Source: Chryseobacterium taichungense (GTDB lineage Bacteria > Bacteroidota > Bacteroidia > Flavobacteriales > Weeksellaceae). From it: DNA of 64,000 bases. Shown here one piece after another: positions 48,343-57,454 of the stretch. Every line of letters starts with the position of its first letter. Position 1 is the first letter of the stretch. The notes beneath the pieces were generated by a model. The model was given only the letters and a program-made list of their open reading frames with translations, was not told the DNA's origin and made no database searches. The stretch covers positions 248,001 through 312,000 of the forward strand of contig NZ_FOBV01000001.1 of the NCBI RefSeq assembly GCF_900109935.1. Direction: 5' to 3'. The translations under genes and the position numbers were made by a program.

Positions 48343-51204
48343 TTAATTTGCAGCTCCGGCTTTGATCACCGCTGTTTCAGGTTTTGCTTCATCTTTTTTA
48401 GCATTTTCCCAACCATCTTCCGGCATTAAAGTCGCCACAATTCTGCCTTTTGTAAGGTATTTTTTACCTACATTCTGAAGATCTTTTACCGTTAAAGCTT
48501 TCACTTTTTCCTCATAGTTCAGGATTTCATACTTATCACTTCCATCCATCTGATTTTTAGTAAGCGCATTCATCCAGTACATATTATCCTTCAAGCTTGT
48601 TTTGTGGTCATTATATTCGCCTTCTTTGTATTTGTCAAGATCTTTTTGTTCAGGTCCTTTGTCAATTAACTTCTGCAGCTCTGTCAGTGCACTTTTTGTA
48701 AGTTTATCTGCATTTTCAGGTCCGCAAGGGAAACTGATGCTGAAACTGTAATTGTTGTAAGGTACCCGGTACATTCCACCTCTTGCTCCTCCGCCATAAA
48801 TTCCACTTTCATCCTCGCGTAGTTTTTCAATCACTTTTATGGTAGCTACTTCTCCTAAAGCTTCCAGCGCAAGCGCTTCTTTTTCATTATAAGGAGTTTC
48901 ACCCAGATAAGTGATCGTCACCATACTTTTAGGATCTTTCCCTTTTTTATAGGTTTTCGTAAAATCCCCTGTCATCTGTCTGTATCCCGTATCCTTGAAG
49001 TTGGATGATTTTCCTGTAGACGGAAGACTGGCAATATACTGCAGCACTTCATTTTTAAATTTAGCTTCATCAATATTTCCTACAAAATAGAAATGGAAGT
49101 TTCCGGCATTGGCAAATTTCTCTTTATAAATATCATATGCTTTTTTATAATCTGTATTGGTCCATTCTTTTTCTAAAGGAACAATACCTATAAATCTTGG
49201 GTTCTTCTGATTCATAAATTTGGCATGCTCATTTGAGAAATAAAACTGAGGATTCGACAACAGATTGTCCAGCATAGCAGATTGCTTTGTTTTATAGGCG
49301 TTGAATGCGTCAGGATTATAATTAAGTCCTGTAAAATACGCATACATCAGTTCCATTGCCGTACCAAGATCTTTTTGTGTCGTGCGTCCTGAAACTCCTT
49401 CAAATAAAGAACTTACCATAGGATTTACGCTTACCTGCTTTCCGGCAAGATAATTCGTAAGATCTGATTTTGAAAAACCGTTTACTCCAGCTTCTGATAA
49501 TGCAGGAAAAGCAAACTGAGTTTTATTGTAATCAGCATCATTAATCAGAGAGCTTCCTCCCATACTTCTTGCGGAGAAAACAATTTCATCATCTTTAAAA
49601 TCCGTTTTTTTGAATGTTACTTTTGCCCCGTTGCTTAGTGTCCAGGTTGTAGTACCCAGTTTTGCATCAGTTTCTGTTTTGGCAATTTTTCCTTCTGATT
49701 TGAATGGCTTTACTAAATTTTTAATCGTTTCTTTCTCCTGGTAAGGCTTAAGATCAGCCATTTTCACGCTTTCAAACATGTTTAAAACCATAGCCTGCGT
49801 CGGCATCGGAACATTGTCTTTTTTAGGACCGGTGATCACGACTACCCTGCTATCGTCTTTCACGAATTTTTTGATAACTTCATTCGTCTGAGCGAGTGTT
49901 ACTGAAGGTAAAAATTTCTTTGTATCCTCATATTCCCATGCAATACCCGGAATCGGCTCCTGCTCCAGGAAGTTTCTCACATATTCATCGACCAGCATAT
50001 CGCTTTCCGTTTTATCACGGTTGTTGTAAGATCTTTCCAGGTTTGATAAAACCTGAGCTTTTGCTCTGTCAAGTTCAGTCTGAGTAAATCCGAATCTTTT
50101 AGCTCTTTCGGTTTCTTCCAAAAGCACTTTGAGCGCATTCATCTGGCCACCATCTTTAACCATGGCAAATCCCTGGAAACCTTCTTTGCTTCTTGCATAC
50201 GTTCCTCCATGATAAACTGATCCATAAGTAAATGGAGGATTCGTAGAATTTACAAGTTCTCTCAATCTGTTATTCAACATGGTTGAAGTAAGGTTTTCAA
50301 TAATACTCTGATTGTATTGCTCAACTGTAACATCCGGCTGATAAGCTTCCGAATCTTTCATGATAAACTGAACCATTGAGCTTGTCGCATCAGGATCCGT
50401 TTCCACAGCTACCAGCGTTTCTTTATGGTTTGGCAGATCAAATGTTTTTCTTTCTCTTGGTTTTTCAGGATTTTTGTATTTGCTGAAATTATCTTTAATT
50501 TTCTTTTCAATCTCATCTACATTCACATCTCCCACAACAACGATTGCCATAAGGTCCGGTCTGTACCAGTCTTTATGAAACTGTCTGATCACTTCAGGTT
50601 TAAAATTTTCAAGCACTTCTTTCTTTCCTATCGGAAGCCTGTTGGCATACTGAGAATTGTACAACAACTTAGGAAGATATTTGTCTGACATTCTTTTGTC
50701 TGCACCAAGACCTAATCTTAATTCTTCCAGAACAACGCCTCTTTCCTTATTGATCTGCTCATCAGAAAGTGTTGCATTGAATGCCCAGTCTTCCATTACC
50801 TTAAGGCCTGCGTCAAGATTGCCTGGTTTATCCAAGGGAACCGGAAGCATGTATACCGTTTCGTCGAAACTTGTGTAAGCGTTAAGGTGCTGACCGAATT
50901 TTACTCCGATTGACTGTAGAAAATCAACCAGCTTGTTATCTGGGAAATTTTTTGTCCCGTTGAAGTTCATGTGCTCCATGAAGTGTGCAAGCCCTTGCTG
51001 GTTTTCGTCTTCAAGAATAGATCCTGCATTGATCGCCAATCTGAAATCTACTTTCTTTTCGGGTAACGTATTTTTTTTGATGTAGTACTTCATTCCGTTT
51101 GAAAGAGTACCGATTCTTACAGAGGGGTCTGTAGGAATATTCTGTGCGAATGCATTTGCAGAGAAAAGGAAAACCACTGCAAATGAAGATAGCATTTTCT
51201 TCAT
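48343..51204 (-). CDS. M16 family zinc peptidase, exported, two-domain
   Basis: A 953-residue peptidase with a signal peptide (residues 1-20, ending ANAFAQ). The active half (about 25-480) has the inverted zinc motif HxxEH in LAHFMEHMNFNGT (about 73-85), with the distant ligand Glu in ERGVVLEELRLG. The second half (about 520-930) repeats the M16 fold without the zinc motif, giving the usual clamshell. Ala/Asn-ended tail. It probably degrades peptides in the periplasm. It is monocistronic, with a 311-bp gap upstream. Confidence 0.94.
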   Translation of the reverse strand: MKKMLSSFAVVFLFSANAFAQNIPTDPSVRIGTLSNGMKYYIKKNTLPEKKVDFRLAINAGSILEDENQQGLAHFMEHMNFNGTKNFPDNKLVDFLQSIGVKFGQHLNAYTSFDETVYMLPVPLDKPGNLDAGLKVMEDWAFNATLSDEQINKERGVVLEELRLGLGADKRMSDKYLPKLLYNSQYANRLPIGKKEVLENFKPEVIRQFHKDWYRPDLMAIVVVGDVNVDEIEKKIKDNFSKYKNPEKPRERKTFDLPNHKETLVAVETDPDATSSMVQFIMKDSEAYQPDVTVEQYNQSIIENLTSTMLNNRLRELVNSTNPPFTYGSVYHGGTYARSKEGFQGFAMVKDGGQMNALKVLLEETERAKRFGFTQTELDRAKAQVLSNLERSYNNRDKTESDMLVDEYVRNFLEQEPIPGIAWEYEDTKKFLPSVTLAQTNEVIKKFVKDDSRVVVITGPKKDNVPMPTQAMVLNMFESVKMADLKPYQEKETIKNLVKPFKSEGKIAKTETDAKLGTTTWTLSNGAKVTFKKTDFKDDEIVFSARSMGGSSLINDADYNKTQFAFPALSEAGVNGFSKSDLTNYLAGKQVSVNPMVSSLFEGVSGRTTQKDLGTAMELMYAYFTGLNYNPDAFNAYKTKQSAMLDNLLSNPQFYFSNEHAKFMNQKNPRFIGIVPLEKEWTNTDYKKAYDIYKEKFANAGNFHFYFVGNIDEAKFKNEVLQYIASLPSTGKSSNFKDTGYRQMTGDFTKTYKKGKDPKSMVTITYLGETPYNEKEALALEALGEVATIKVIEKLREDESGIYGGGARGGMYRVPYNNYSFSISFPCGPENADKLTKSALTELQKLIDKGPEQKDLDKYKEGEYNDHKTSLKDNMYWMNALTKNQMDGSDKYEILNYEEKVKALTVKDLQNVGKKYLTKGRIVATLMPEDGWENAKKDEAKPETAVIKAGAAN

Positions 51205-51473
51205 AGTTTGATTATTAATTTTTATGGTTCAAAAATATCATTTATTCACAGAACGAAGAAATAATGAAAATATTATTTAGAGTTAAAATTCGTTAAATAG
51301 AGTTAATTTTTCAGGATTCTTCAGGAATTGATTGCAAACAGGGAATAGAAATCTGTTTTCGTTGGATTTTTTTATCATTTTAATGTGTCTTATTTGAAGC
51401 AAAAATACAAATTCAATAAAAAGCGGTAAAGGAGTTTTTAGTTAATCTTTCGTTAAATATCAATTCAATAAAA
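51205..51473. other. AT-rich gap upstream of the M16 peptidase gene
   Basis: It holds no gene I can support. GAGTTAA/GTTAAA-type motifs recur (about 51282-51306 and 51439-51457), possibly part of the promoter region. A terminator for the gene at 51516 closes the far side. Confidence 0.4.
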
Positions 51474-51494
51474 AAACCGGGACGAGCCCGGTTT
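51474..51494 (-). terminator. terminator of LolA-like gene
   Basis: An 8-bp stem AAACCGGG / CCCGGTTT with a 5-nt loop. A-tract upstream becomes a T-tract on the minus strand. Confidence 0.8.
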
Positions 51495-51515
51495 AATTAT
51501 GTTAAATAATAAATT

Positions 51516-52202
51516 TTATTTAAAATCAGCATCCGAAACTCCGGAATTAAGTGTGATTTTTGTAGTCTTAATAACCACTTTCTGACCGTTTCCTTCTGCC
51601 TCAATTTCCTGAGGAAACTGAATTCCGTCTACAGTCATATAACTTTTTACAGTTGCTACTCCTTCAGCTGCAGAGGATTTATACAATAATCCTGTAGAAG
51701 CATCAAAATAGAATTTACCTTTATCTGAGTTTAATACATTGTAGTCTTTTCCATCTACTTTTTCAACGGTAACTGTTGTGAAGCTGGCCGGATCATACGC
51801 TAAAGCATCAATTACTTTGCTCTTTTTTAAATCTGCAATTTTATCAGCCGGAATATCCATTTTTTGACCTCCCTGCTCGAAGTATCCTTTTTCACCATCA
51901 AAAAACTGAACCATTTTCTGACCCATCACAGATTGCTCAGATTTGAATTTGTTTCCCATTTTTTTGGTGGTCATCGTAATATCCATTCCCTGAACAGTAA
52001 GTGTATTTTCGATAAGTGTTGTTTTAATACTTTCCAGTTTATCTTTTCCTCCCAAAGCTTTAAGATAATTGTCGATAACTTCTTTGGGTGTTAATTTCGA
52101 TTTTACAGCTTCCGTCTTAGCCGGAGCAGCAGTAGTTGTTTGTGCAGCCACAGGAGCAGCATATAGCACAGCGCATAAAAAGGGAATGATGATCTTTTTC
52201 AT
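51516..52202 (-). CDS. LolA-like exported protein
   Basis: A 228-residue exported protein with a signal peptide (MKKIIIPFLCAVLYAAPVAA, then QTTT). After an Ala/Lys linker, residues about 38-220 have the LolA/LolB-type pattern: KEVIDNYLKALGGKDKLESIKTTLIENTLTVQGM, followed by long antiparallel strands (KMVQFFDGEKGYFEQGG; GKFYFDASTGLLYKSS). The YLKALGG opening is frequent in Bacteroidota outer-membrane-linked proteins of this type. A lipid or lipoprotein-binding role is an inference from fold. It is monocistronic. Confidence 0.72.
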   Translation of the reverse strand: MKKIIIPFLCAVLYAAPVAAQTTTAAPAKTEAVKSKLTPKEVIDNYLKALGGKDKLESIKTTLIENTLTVQGMDITMTTKKMGNKFKSEQSVMGQKMVQFFDGEKGYFEQGGQKMDIPADKIADLKKSKVIDALAYDPASFTTVTVEKVDGKDYNVLNSDKGKFYFDASTGLLYKSSAAEGVATVKSYMTVDGIQFPQEIEAEGNGQKVVIKTTKITLNSGVSDADFK

Positions 52203-52266
52203 ATACTAAATTTAAGTCGTAAATATATGAATATTGTATGATAAAATTTATGGATGACCCATAAAA

Positions 52267-52287
52267 AAACCACCAAAATGGTGGTTT
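52267..52287 (-). terminator. tig terminator
   Basis: An 8-bp stem AAACCACC / GGTGGTTT with a 5-nt loop, behind the tig stop codon on the minus strand. Confidence 0.8.
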
Positions 52288-52310
52288 ATAAATATTTATA
52301 ATTGTATAAA

Positions 52311-53645
52311 TTATTTTTTAAGCTCCTCTAAAAACTCGTCGTGAGAAATTACAGTTTCTTTTTTTGTTGCTTTTTCAAGAATTACATCTTTAAGTTTTGT
52401 CATAGCAACTTCAGAAGAGATTTGTCTTACCTGCTCTTGGTCTTTCAACATTTCAACAGCATATTTCTGGATTTCTTCGTCTCCTAAGTGGTGGATTCCG
52501 TAGATTGCCAGTTGATTTCTTACCAATTGCTCAGCCTGTGCCAAAACATCAGCATAGTCTAATTGAATCTCATTATCCGTCATTAATTTACCTTCAATGA
52601 TCTGATATTTCAACTGGTTTTTCTCAGTTTCAAGAATTTGTTTAGCCTGTTCTTCAGACTGGATGTTCTGATTAGAGAAGATTAACCATTTTACAAGGAA
52701 TTCTTCCGGTAATTTTACTTCTTCTTTTTCAGAAACCTGCTCCAAAACTTTATTTACAAAGTGTACATCTGCATTTTGCTGGAAGTATTCATCCAGTTCA
52801 GATTTTACCTTTTCTTTTAATTCTTCTTCAGATTTGATGTTTCCTTCACCATATACTTTATCGAAAAGATCCTGGTTAAGCTCAGCAAGATTCAAAGAAT
52901 AGAAATCTTTTACTTTTACTTCCACTTCATTGTGGTGTAAGTGCTCAACTTCTTCTTTAGAGAATCCTAATTCTTTAGCCAATTCTTCGCTACCTGCAAG
53001 CGTTTCTTTAGAAACTTTTACAGATCCGTCCATTTTCAAACCTTTTACCAATTTGAATGCTTCTTTGTTTTCAGCAGTGATGGTAACATTTTTAGGATGG
53101 TGGTGGTGCTCTCCTTCTGCATCTTCTTCCACTACCTGAGAAACTTCCAGGGCGATGTAAGAATCTTTAGTGATTTTATCTTGAGGAACCTGCTCAGCGA
53201 AACGCTTCTGCATGTTTTCGATACTCTTGTTAATTTCTTTTTCAGAAGCTTCAACTTTGTAGTGAGGCGCTTCGTATTTAGCTAAATCGATGCTAAATTC
53301 AGGCTCAAATCCTACTTCAAAAGCAACTTCCAACTGATCAGCATTGTAATCGAATTCGTTTACTGGCTGAGGAACAGGCTGACCAACTAATCTTAATTTG
53401 TTTTCATTTACGTAGTTGTTTAAAGCATCAGAAACCTGCTTGTTGATTTCTTCGAAAGCAATGCCTGCTTCATATTGTCTTCTAACCATACTTAAAGGCA
53501 CTTTCCCTTTTCTGAAACCAGGAACTTGCGCATTTTTAGCATAATTAATCAATTGCTTCTCAACTTTTTCTTTATAGTCAGATTTTTCCAATGTCACTGT
53601 AAGCAATGCACTTACATCATCATGGTTTTGTGCGGTAACCTTCAT
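52311..53645 (-). CDS. tig: trigger factor chaperone
   Basis: A 444-residue ribosome-associated chaperone. The N-terminal ribosome-binding domain has the signature VPGFRKGKVPLSMVRRQY (about 37-54). The middle domain (about 145-245) is where the PPIase lies in E. coli, but here it is shortened and diverged, with a His run in EGEHHHHPKN (about 174-183) and EVEHLHHNEVEV. The C-terminal helical arms (about 250-444) end KETVISHDEFLEELKK. PPIase activity is doubtful; chaperone function should remain. A -7 box lies at 53668-53675. Confidence 0.93.
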   Translation of the reverse strand: MKVTAQNHDDVSALLTVTLEKSDYKEKVEKQLINYAKNAQVPGFRKGKVPLSMVRRQYEAGIAFEEINKQVSDALNNYVNENKLRLVGQPVPQPVNEFDYNADQLEVAFEVGFEPEFSIDLAKYEAPHYKVEASEKEINKSIENMQKRFAEQVPQDKITKDSYIALEVSQVVEEDAEGEHHHHPKNVTITAENKEAFKLVKGLKMDGSVKVSKETLAGSEELAKELGFSKEEVEHLHHNEVEVKVKDFYSLNLAELNQDLFDKVYGEGNIKSEEELKEKVKSELDEYFQQNADVHFVNKVLEQVSEKEEVKLPEEFLVKWLIFSNQNIQSEEQAKQILETEKNQLKYQIIEGKLMTDNEIQLDYADVLAQAEQLVRNQLAIYGIHHLGDEEIQKYAVEMLKDQEQVRQISSEVAMTKLKDVILEKATKKETVISHDEFLEELKK

Positions 53646-53667
53646 TATTGATTAAAATTTTAGGTTG

Positions 53668-53675
53668 CAAAAATA
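53668..53675 (-). promoter_or_regulatory. tig -7 box
   Basis: TATTTTTG on the minus strand, 22 nt before the tig ATG. Confidence 0.45.
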
Positions 53676-53737
53676 GGAAAATTTTATGAAAATCTCTCAT
53701 TAAAATGAACTTAAAAAGCCAAATAATGTTAAATAAA

Positions 53738-53762
53738 AAACCACCGAAAGAATCAGTGGTTT
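53738..53762 (-). terminator. terminator of TonB-receptor operon
   Basis: A 7-bp stem AAACCAC / GTGGTTT beyond the lipoprotein stop codon, with a T-tract on the minus strand. Confidence 0.65.
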
Positions 53763-53785
53763 TATAACAAGATTAAGGATCTATA

Positions 53786-54373
53786 TTAATGAATAATATT
53801 ATAATTAGCCTGAGCGTCGGTTTCACCTCCGGTATGGGTACCGTAGATAACTCCGTTTCCGCTTACTGAGGAAGCTTCAGACACAGTTACCGGCTCATGA
53901 TAGAGCGTAAGAACCAACTGTGCCGGGGCAGAAGTATTTTTAATTGCCGTATTCACAACCCATTTTGTTTTTATTCCGACATGGTTTCCATCGCCTCTTA
54001 CAAATCCGGGATCGTCAGTACGGGTCAACGTAATATCGGAATTCGGGAAATTATACACTAAAAAGTGCTCATCTACAGCATCTTTTATTTCCTGTGTAGC
54101 ATCTTCATCTCCGTTTCTGAACATCACTTCTACATTATAAGTATGGCCGTCAACCAACTTAACATTCGGGTTGGTGGTACTGTTCACCTGATAGTCGTAC
54201 ACCACAGAAGTTCCTGTTGATGCATCTGTAACTTTCAGCAGAACATCAGACAATTCTTCCTGCGGAAGGTCATCTGCTTCATCGTCGCTTCTGTTACAAG
54301 AGGTTAAACTCAAAGAAGCCGATAAGAATAATAGTCCTGCAATAAGTGTTGTATTTTTAAAAATATTTTTCAT
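53786..54373 (-). CDS. lipoprotein partner of TonB receptor
   Basis: A 195-residue lipoprotein with the lipobox LTSC (C26) and an acidic run right after it (SDDEADD), which in this phylum favours transport to the cell surface. The text EIKDAVDEHFLVYNFPNSDITLT, VGIKTKWVVN, LTLYHEPV and THTGGETDAQANYNI matches the roughly 190-residue lipoproteins usually found beside ZnuD-like receptors and often labelled 'type 1 periplasmic binding fold'. A role in handing substrate to the receptor is inferred from position. It lies 17 nt behind the receptor gene. Confidence 0.78.
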   Translation of the reverse strand: MKNIFKNTTLIAGLLFLSASLSLTSCNRSDDEADDLPQEELSDVLLKVTDASTGTSVVYDYQVNSTTNPNVKLVDGHTYNVEVMFRNGDEDATQEIKDAVDEHFLVYNFPNSDITLTRTDDPGFVRGDGNHVGIKTKWVVNTAIKNTSAPAQLVLTLYHEPVTVSEASSVSGNGVIYGTHTGGETDAQANYNIIH

Positions 54374-54390
54374 TTTTTTGATTTAAGTAA

Positions 54391-56784
54391 TTAAAATTGA
54401 TATTTAAACGTTAAAATAAAGTTTCTTCCCATATCATCAGCGAAGAAACGGAGCCTGTTGAGATAATCTCTGTAGGCTTTATTAAATACATTACGGGCTG
54501 AAAAATCAACGCCGAAATTTTTAGACAGCTTTACCCCTGCCTGAAGGTCCCAGAGCGAATATCCGTTGGGAGGTGTGGAAATATCCACTTCCTGATTATA
54601 GGCATTGCCATTTGAATCAAATAATCGGATCGGAACATTGTAAATCGGAAATCTCGTTTGCTTCAGGTAAGTATTGTTGCTTACATTTACATAAAAGTTT
54701 TTCCACTCTTTTTTACTGAATTCCAGTGAATTATTAAAATTCGGCGGCATCATCAGGATTAATGACACATTGTGGGTAAGATCCTGTCCGTAAACATATG
54801 ATGCGCTTCCTTTATATCCGAGATTATCGGTAATTTTAAGCTGAACATCGAGGTCTACCCCATACATCTTTGCATCAATCTGTTCATAGTTGTACACGAC
54901 AAAAGCCCCTCCCCATTGTGTATTCTGGTATCCCGAAGGAATTTCGTTAATAAAGTTTTTGGTGTAAAAGAAATAGGGATTTACAGAGATATTTAATCCT
55001 TTTAAAACATTGGCTCTTACATCAGCCACAAGATTAAATTGGTTCCCTGTTTCATTTTTGATCCTCATATCTCCTCTTTCAATGATCGCTGCCGAATGAT
55101 GCAGCCCATCTGCAAAAAGCTCAGCAACATTCGGAGATCTTGAAACCCTCGCATAATTGAATTTCAAATCAAAATTCTGGAAAGGACGGTAGACGATACC
55201 TGCATTGGCCGATACATTATTATAACTTAATGATGGTTTTGTAAGAATTCTGTTTTTGTTTACTCTTACAGCGAAGTCAGAGAAATCGGAAGCATATAAT
55301 TTGTTCCAATCGCTCAGATCATACCATTTGGTCACTTCATAATGATCAAAATCGTACCTTCCTCCCAATTCCATATCCAGATCCGGAGTGATTTTATATT
55401 TAAAAACAGAATAAGCTCCAGCGTAATACCTGTCATAATTCGGGACAAGGCGTCTTGCTTCAGTCTGTGTATTGGAATAGTTGTTCTGATAACCCGCGTT
55501 AATTCCCGATTCAAGATTCCAGTTTCCTCTTTCGATGATGTGATCGATATTCAGGTCGTTGGTGATCAGCTCCAGATCCAAAGCAGGTTTTTTGCTGAGC
55601 TCTTCTCCACGACGGATATCAAACTCTTTCCTGTGATTATACTGAAAACTGTAGGTCGCTGTAATTTTACCGAAATTCTTAAATCTCTGATAGGCAGAAA
55701 CTTTAGCAATATGGTGCTCAATCTCCTGTCTCGGGTTATCAATATCATAGCTGAAATCTCTCTGATAAATAGGCTCCGGAGAAGTAAGCGCAAGATACAA
55801 GTCTTCCGAGTTACCTACATGCGAGCTTCTGAGAATTCCTACCGAGCTTTTCGTAAGATAATAATCAAAAGAAAACCCTTTATTGAAAGTCATTTTCTGG
55901 ACTCCAAAATTAAATCCTGAACTTTGAAGTCCTGTATTCATCAGCCCATAATTGGGTGCATCAAGATCTCCAAGCTTTTTAAAGCTTCCGTTGGTTTTAA
56001 TCGCCCAGCCGTCTTCCCAGGTTTTCGCCAGTTTTACATTAAGGTCGCCACCTTTTCCATTCGAAATTCCTGATAGAGAAACCGCTCCCATTATCGTATC
56101 TTTCTTTGGTAAAACCTGTGGCTGCAGAACAACAACACCTCCTACTGCGCCGCTACCATACTTCAGTGCCGAAGCTCCTTTTACAACATCGATATGTTCA
56201 AAATTGTTGACATCTACGTTGGGAGCATGCTCTACACCCCACTCCTGTTCTGCCAGCTTAACCCCGTCATTAAGTATTAAAACACGGCTTCCGTACAACC
56301 CATGAATAATAGGTTTCGCGATATTATTTCCTGTTTTTAATACATTCACACCGGAAATATTGGTTAAAAGATTTCCGAGATTCTCGGTAATATTTCGTGA
56401 AATTGTTGATTTGTCAAGCGTTTTCACAACCATACTTCCATTGTTTTTATGGCTTCCATGAACGGTCACCGTTTCGATATCCTGAATATGGTGTTCAAGC
56501 GTTATCGCCAAATGCAAATCCTTTGTAACTCCTACATTTTCAGTATAATCATTACAATCAGGATGTTTAGCAATGAGTATATAATTTCCCGCAGGAATTT
56601 TACTGATAGAAAATTTACCGCTTTTATCTGTTTTTGCTGAATAGTTTCCCATTTTCACGACTGCATTTTCCAGCATGGTTTTGTCATGAAAATCCTGAAC
56701 AGTTCCTTCTACAGTATAAGTCTGCTGCGCATTTGTAAATGCAAATCCACACATGATAAGCATAAAACTGTATATCAATTTCAT
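54391..56784 (-). CDS. TonB-dependent receptor, ZnuD-like
   Basis: A 797-residue outer-membrane transporter with a signal peptide (ending FAFTNAQ), a carboxypeptidase-like regulatory domain (about 20-100, VEGTVQDFHDKTMLENAVVKMG), a plug (about 110-235, with GSRVLILNDGVKLAEQEWGVEHAPNVD and VVKGASALKYGSGAVGGVV), and a 22-strand barrel ending in aromatic FKYQF. The WGVEHAPNVD loop resembles the ZnuD family of zinc receptors. The substrate is probably a metal (zinc or copper), by inference. A GTACCT-N5-AGGTAC inverted repeat lies 20-36 bp upstream of the ATG. Confidence 0.88.
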   Translation of the reverse strand: MKLIYSFMLIMCGFAFTNAQQTYTVEGTVQDFHDKTMLENAVVKMGNYSAKTDKSGKFSISKIPAGNYILIAKHPDCNDYTENVGVTKDLHLAITLEHHIQDIETVTVHGSHKNNGSMVVKTLDKSTISRNITENLGNLLTNISGVNVLKTGNNIAKPIIHGLYGSRVLILNDGVKLAEQEWGVEHAPNVDVNNFEHIDVVKGASALKYGSGAVGGVVVLQPQVLPKKDTIMGAVSLSGISNGKGGDLNVKLAKTWEDGWAIKTNGSFKKLGDLDAPNYGLMNTGLQSSGFNFGVQKMTFNKGFSFDYYLTKSSVGILRSSHVGNSEDLYLALTSPEPIYQRDFSYDIDNPRQEIEHHIAKVSAYQRFKNFGKITATYSFQYNHRKEFDIRRGEELSKKPALDLELITNDLNIDHIIERGNWNLESGINAGYQNNYSNTQTEARRLVPNYDRYYAGAYSVFKYKITPDLDMELGGRYDFDHYEVTKWYDLSDWNKLYASDFSDFAVRVNKNRILTKPSLSYNNVSANAGIVYRPFQNFDLKFNYARVSRSPNVAELFADGLHHSAAIIERGDMRIKNETGNQFNLVADVRANVLKGLNISVNPYFFYTKNFINEIPSGYQNTQWGGAFVVYNYEQIDAKMYGVDLDVQLKITDNLGYKGSASYVYGQDLTHNVSLILMMPPNFNNSLEFSKKEWKNFYVNVSNNTYLKQTRFPIYNVPIRLFDSNGNAYNQEVDISTPPNGYSLWDLQAGVKLSKNFGVDFSARNVFNKAYRDYLNRLRFFADDMGRNFILTFKYQF

Positions 56785-56803
56785 TGTTAAATAGATTGAT
56801 TGC

Positions 56804-56820
56804 GTACCTTTTTCAGGTAC
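56804..56820. promoter_or_regulatory. GTACCT-N5-AGGTAC inverted repeat
   Basis: A 6-bp inverted repeat with 5-nt spacer, just upstream of the TonB receptor ATG. It could be an operator or a small attenuating hairpin; a short T-run follows on the plus strand. Confidence 0.4.
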
Positions 56821-56922
56821 ATTTTTCGTAAAAAATTAATTGTTGGGAATTGGATAAAGTAATACACAGGGAAATAACCCTTGCATCAAGATATTAAGCT
56901 TTAACCAATAAGAATCTGTAAA

Positions 56923-57279
56923 CTATGAAATTGCCGGCGGCCCGCGAAGCTGAAAAGTAAATTTTGTCTGAGACCAGATTTTTTCCTGAAGAGTAATGAT
57001 CTGCTCTACTTCATGCGTATAGCTTTCAAGAGTAAAACTGAATTCTTCAGGGACTAACGTATGTCCTGTAGCCATAAAATGACAGGCCAGACAGTCGGCT
57101 GCTTTTTCTTTGGCTACGTTTTTTGTAATGGTATTTTCTGATTTTTTAAAACTGAAATTTTTAAAAACATCTTCAGAACTGTGGCTATGGAAATTCTGGG
57201 AAAACAGCGCAAGAAAGTATATTCCAAACAATAATTTGGAAATAAAACTTTTCAGATTTCTGCTTTCTTTAAAAATCAT
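56923..57279 (-). CDS. small exported protein with CxxCH and C-terminal RGPP
   Basis: A 118-residue protein with an N-terminal hydrophobic segment (about 11-30, SFISKLLFGIYFLALFSQNF) followed by HSHS. It carries DCLACHFMATGH (C63, C66, H67, H73) and ends QLRGPPAIS. The Cys/His cluster plus RGPP tail resembles DUF2946-type small proteins that accompany metal-related TonB receptors. CxxCH could also bind haem, but the chain has no distal Met or cytochrome-c framework that I can see. It is 138 bp upstream of the TonB receptor gene, same direction. Confidence 0.68.
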   Translation of the reverse strand: MIFKESRNLKSFISKLLFGIYFLALFSQNFHSHSSEDVFKNFSFKKSENTITKNVAKEKAADCLACHFMATGHTLVPEEFSFTLESYTHEVEQIITLQEKIWSQTKFTFQLRGPPAIS

Positions 57280-57407
57280 TCGTCAAAATTATAAAAATAA
57301 ATTAAAAATGGACATTAAAGTTTTCTTAAAATATTTTTGATTTATAAGTAGGGTGAATTGAAATTTTGTTACAAATATTGTGAATTATTTTAACACGTAC
57401 TATACTA

Positions 57408-57432
57408 AGATGCTTCGACTAGCTCAGCATCT
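57408..57432. repeat. GCTTCGACTAGCTCAGC palindromic repeat
   Basis: An extended imperfect palindrome, AGATGC, TTCGACTAGCTCA, GCATCT. It shares the GAGC-NN-GTCGAAG core with the copy in valS at 6824-6838 and lies between the small exported protein gene and the ABC-F gene. Confidence 0.55.
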
Positions 57433-57454
57433 CTATGATTTTATTTTATTAAAA

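Noticed and set aside
55342-55920. 192-aa plus-strand frame
   Set aside because: Antisense to the TonB receptor, of shadow composition, with no promoter or recognisable domain.
56923-57279. Cytochrome c from the CxxCH motif
   Set aside because: The chain lacks other cytochrome c features, and the RGPP tail and neighbours fit a metal-associated small protein better.
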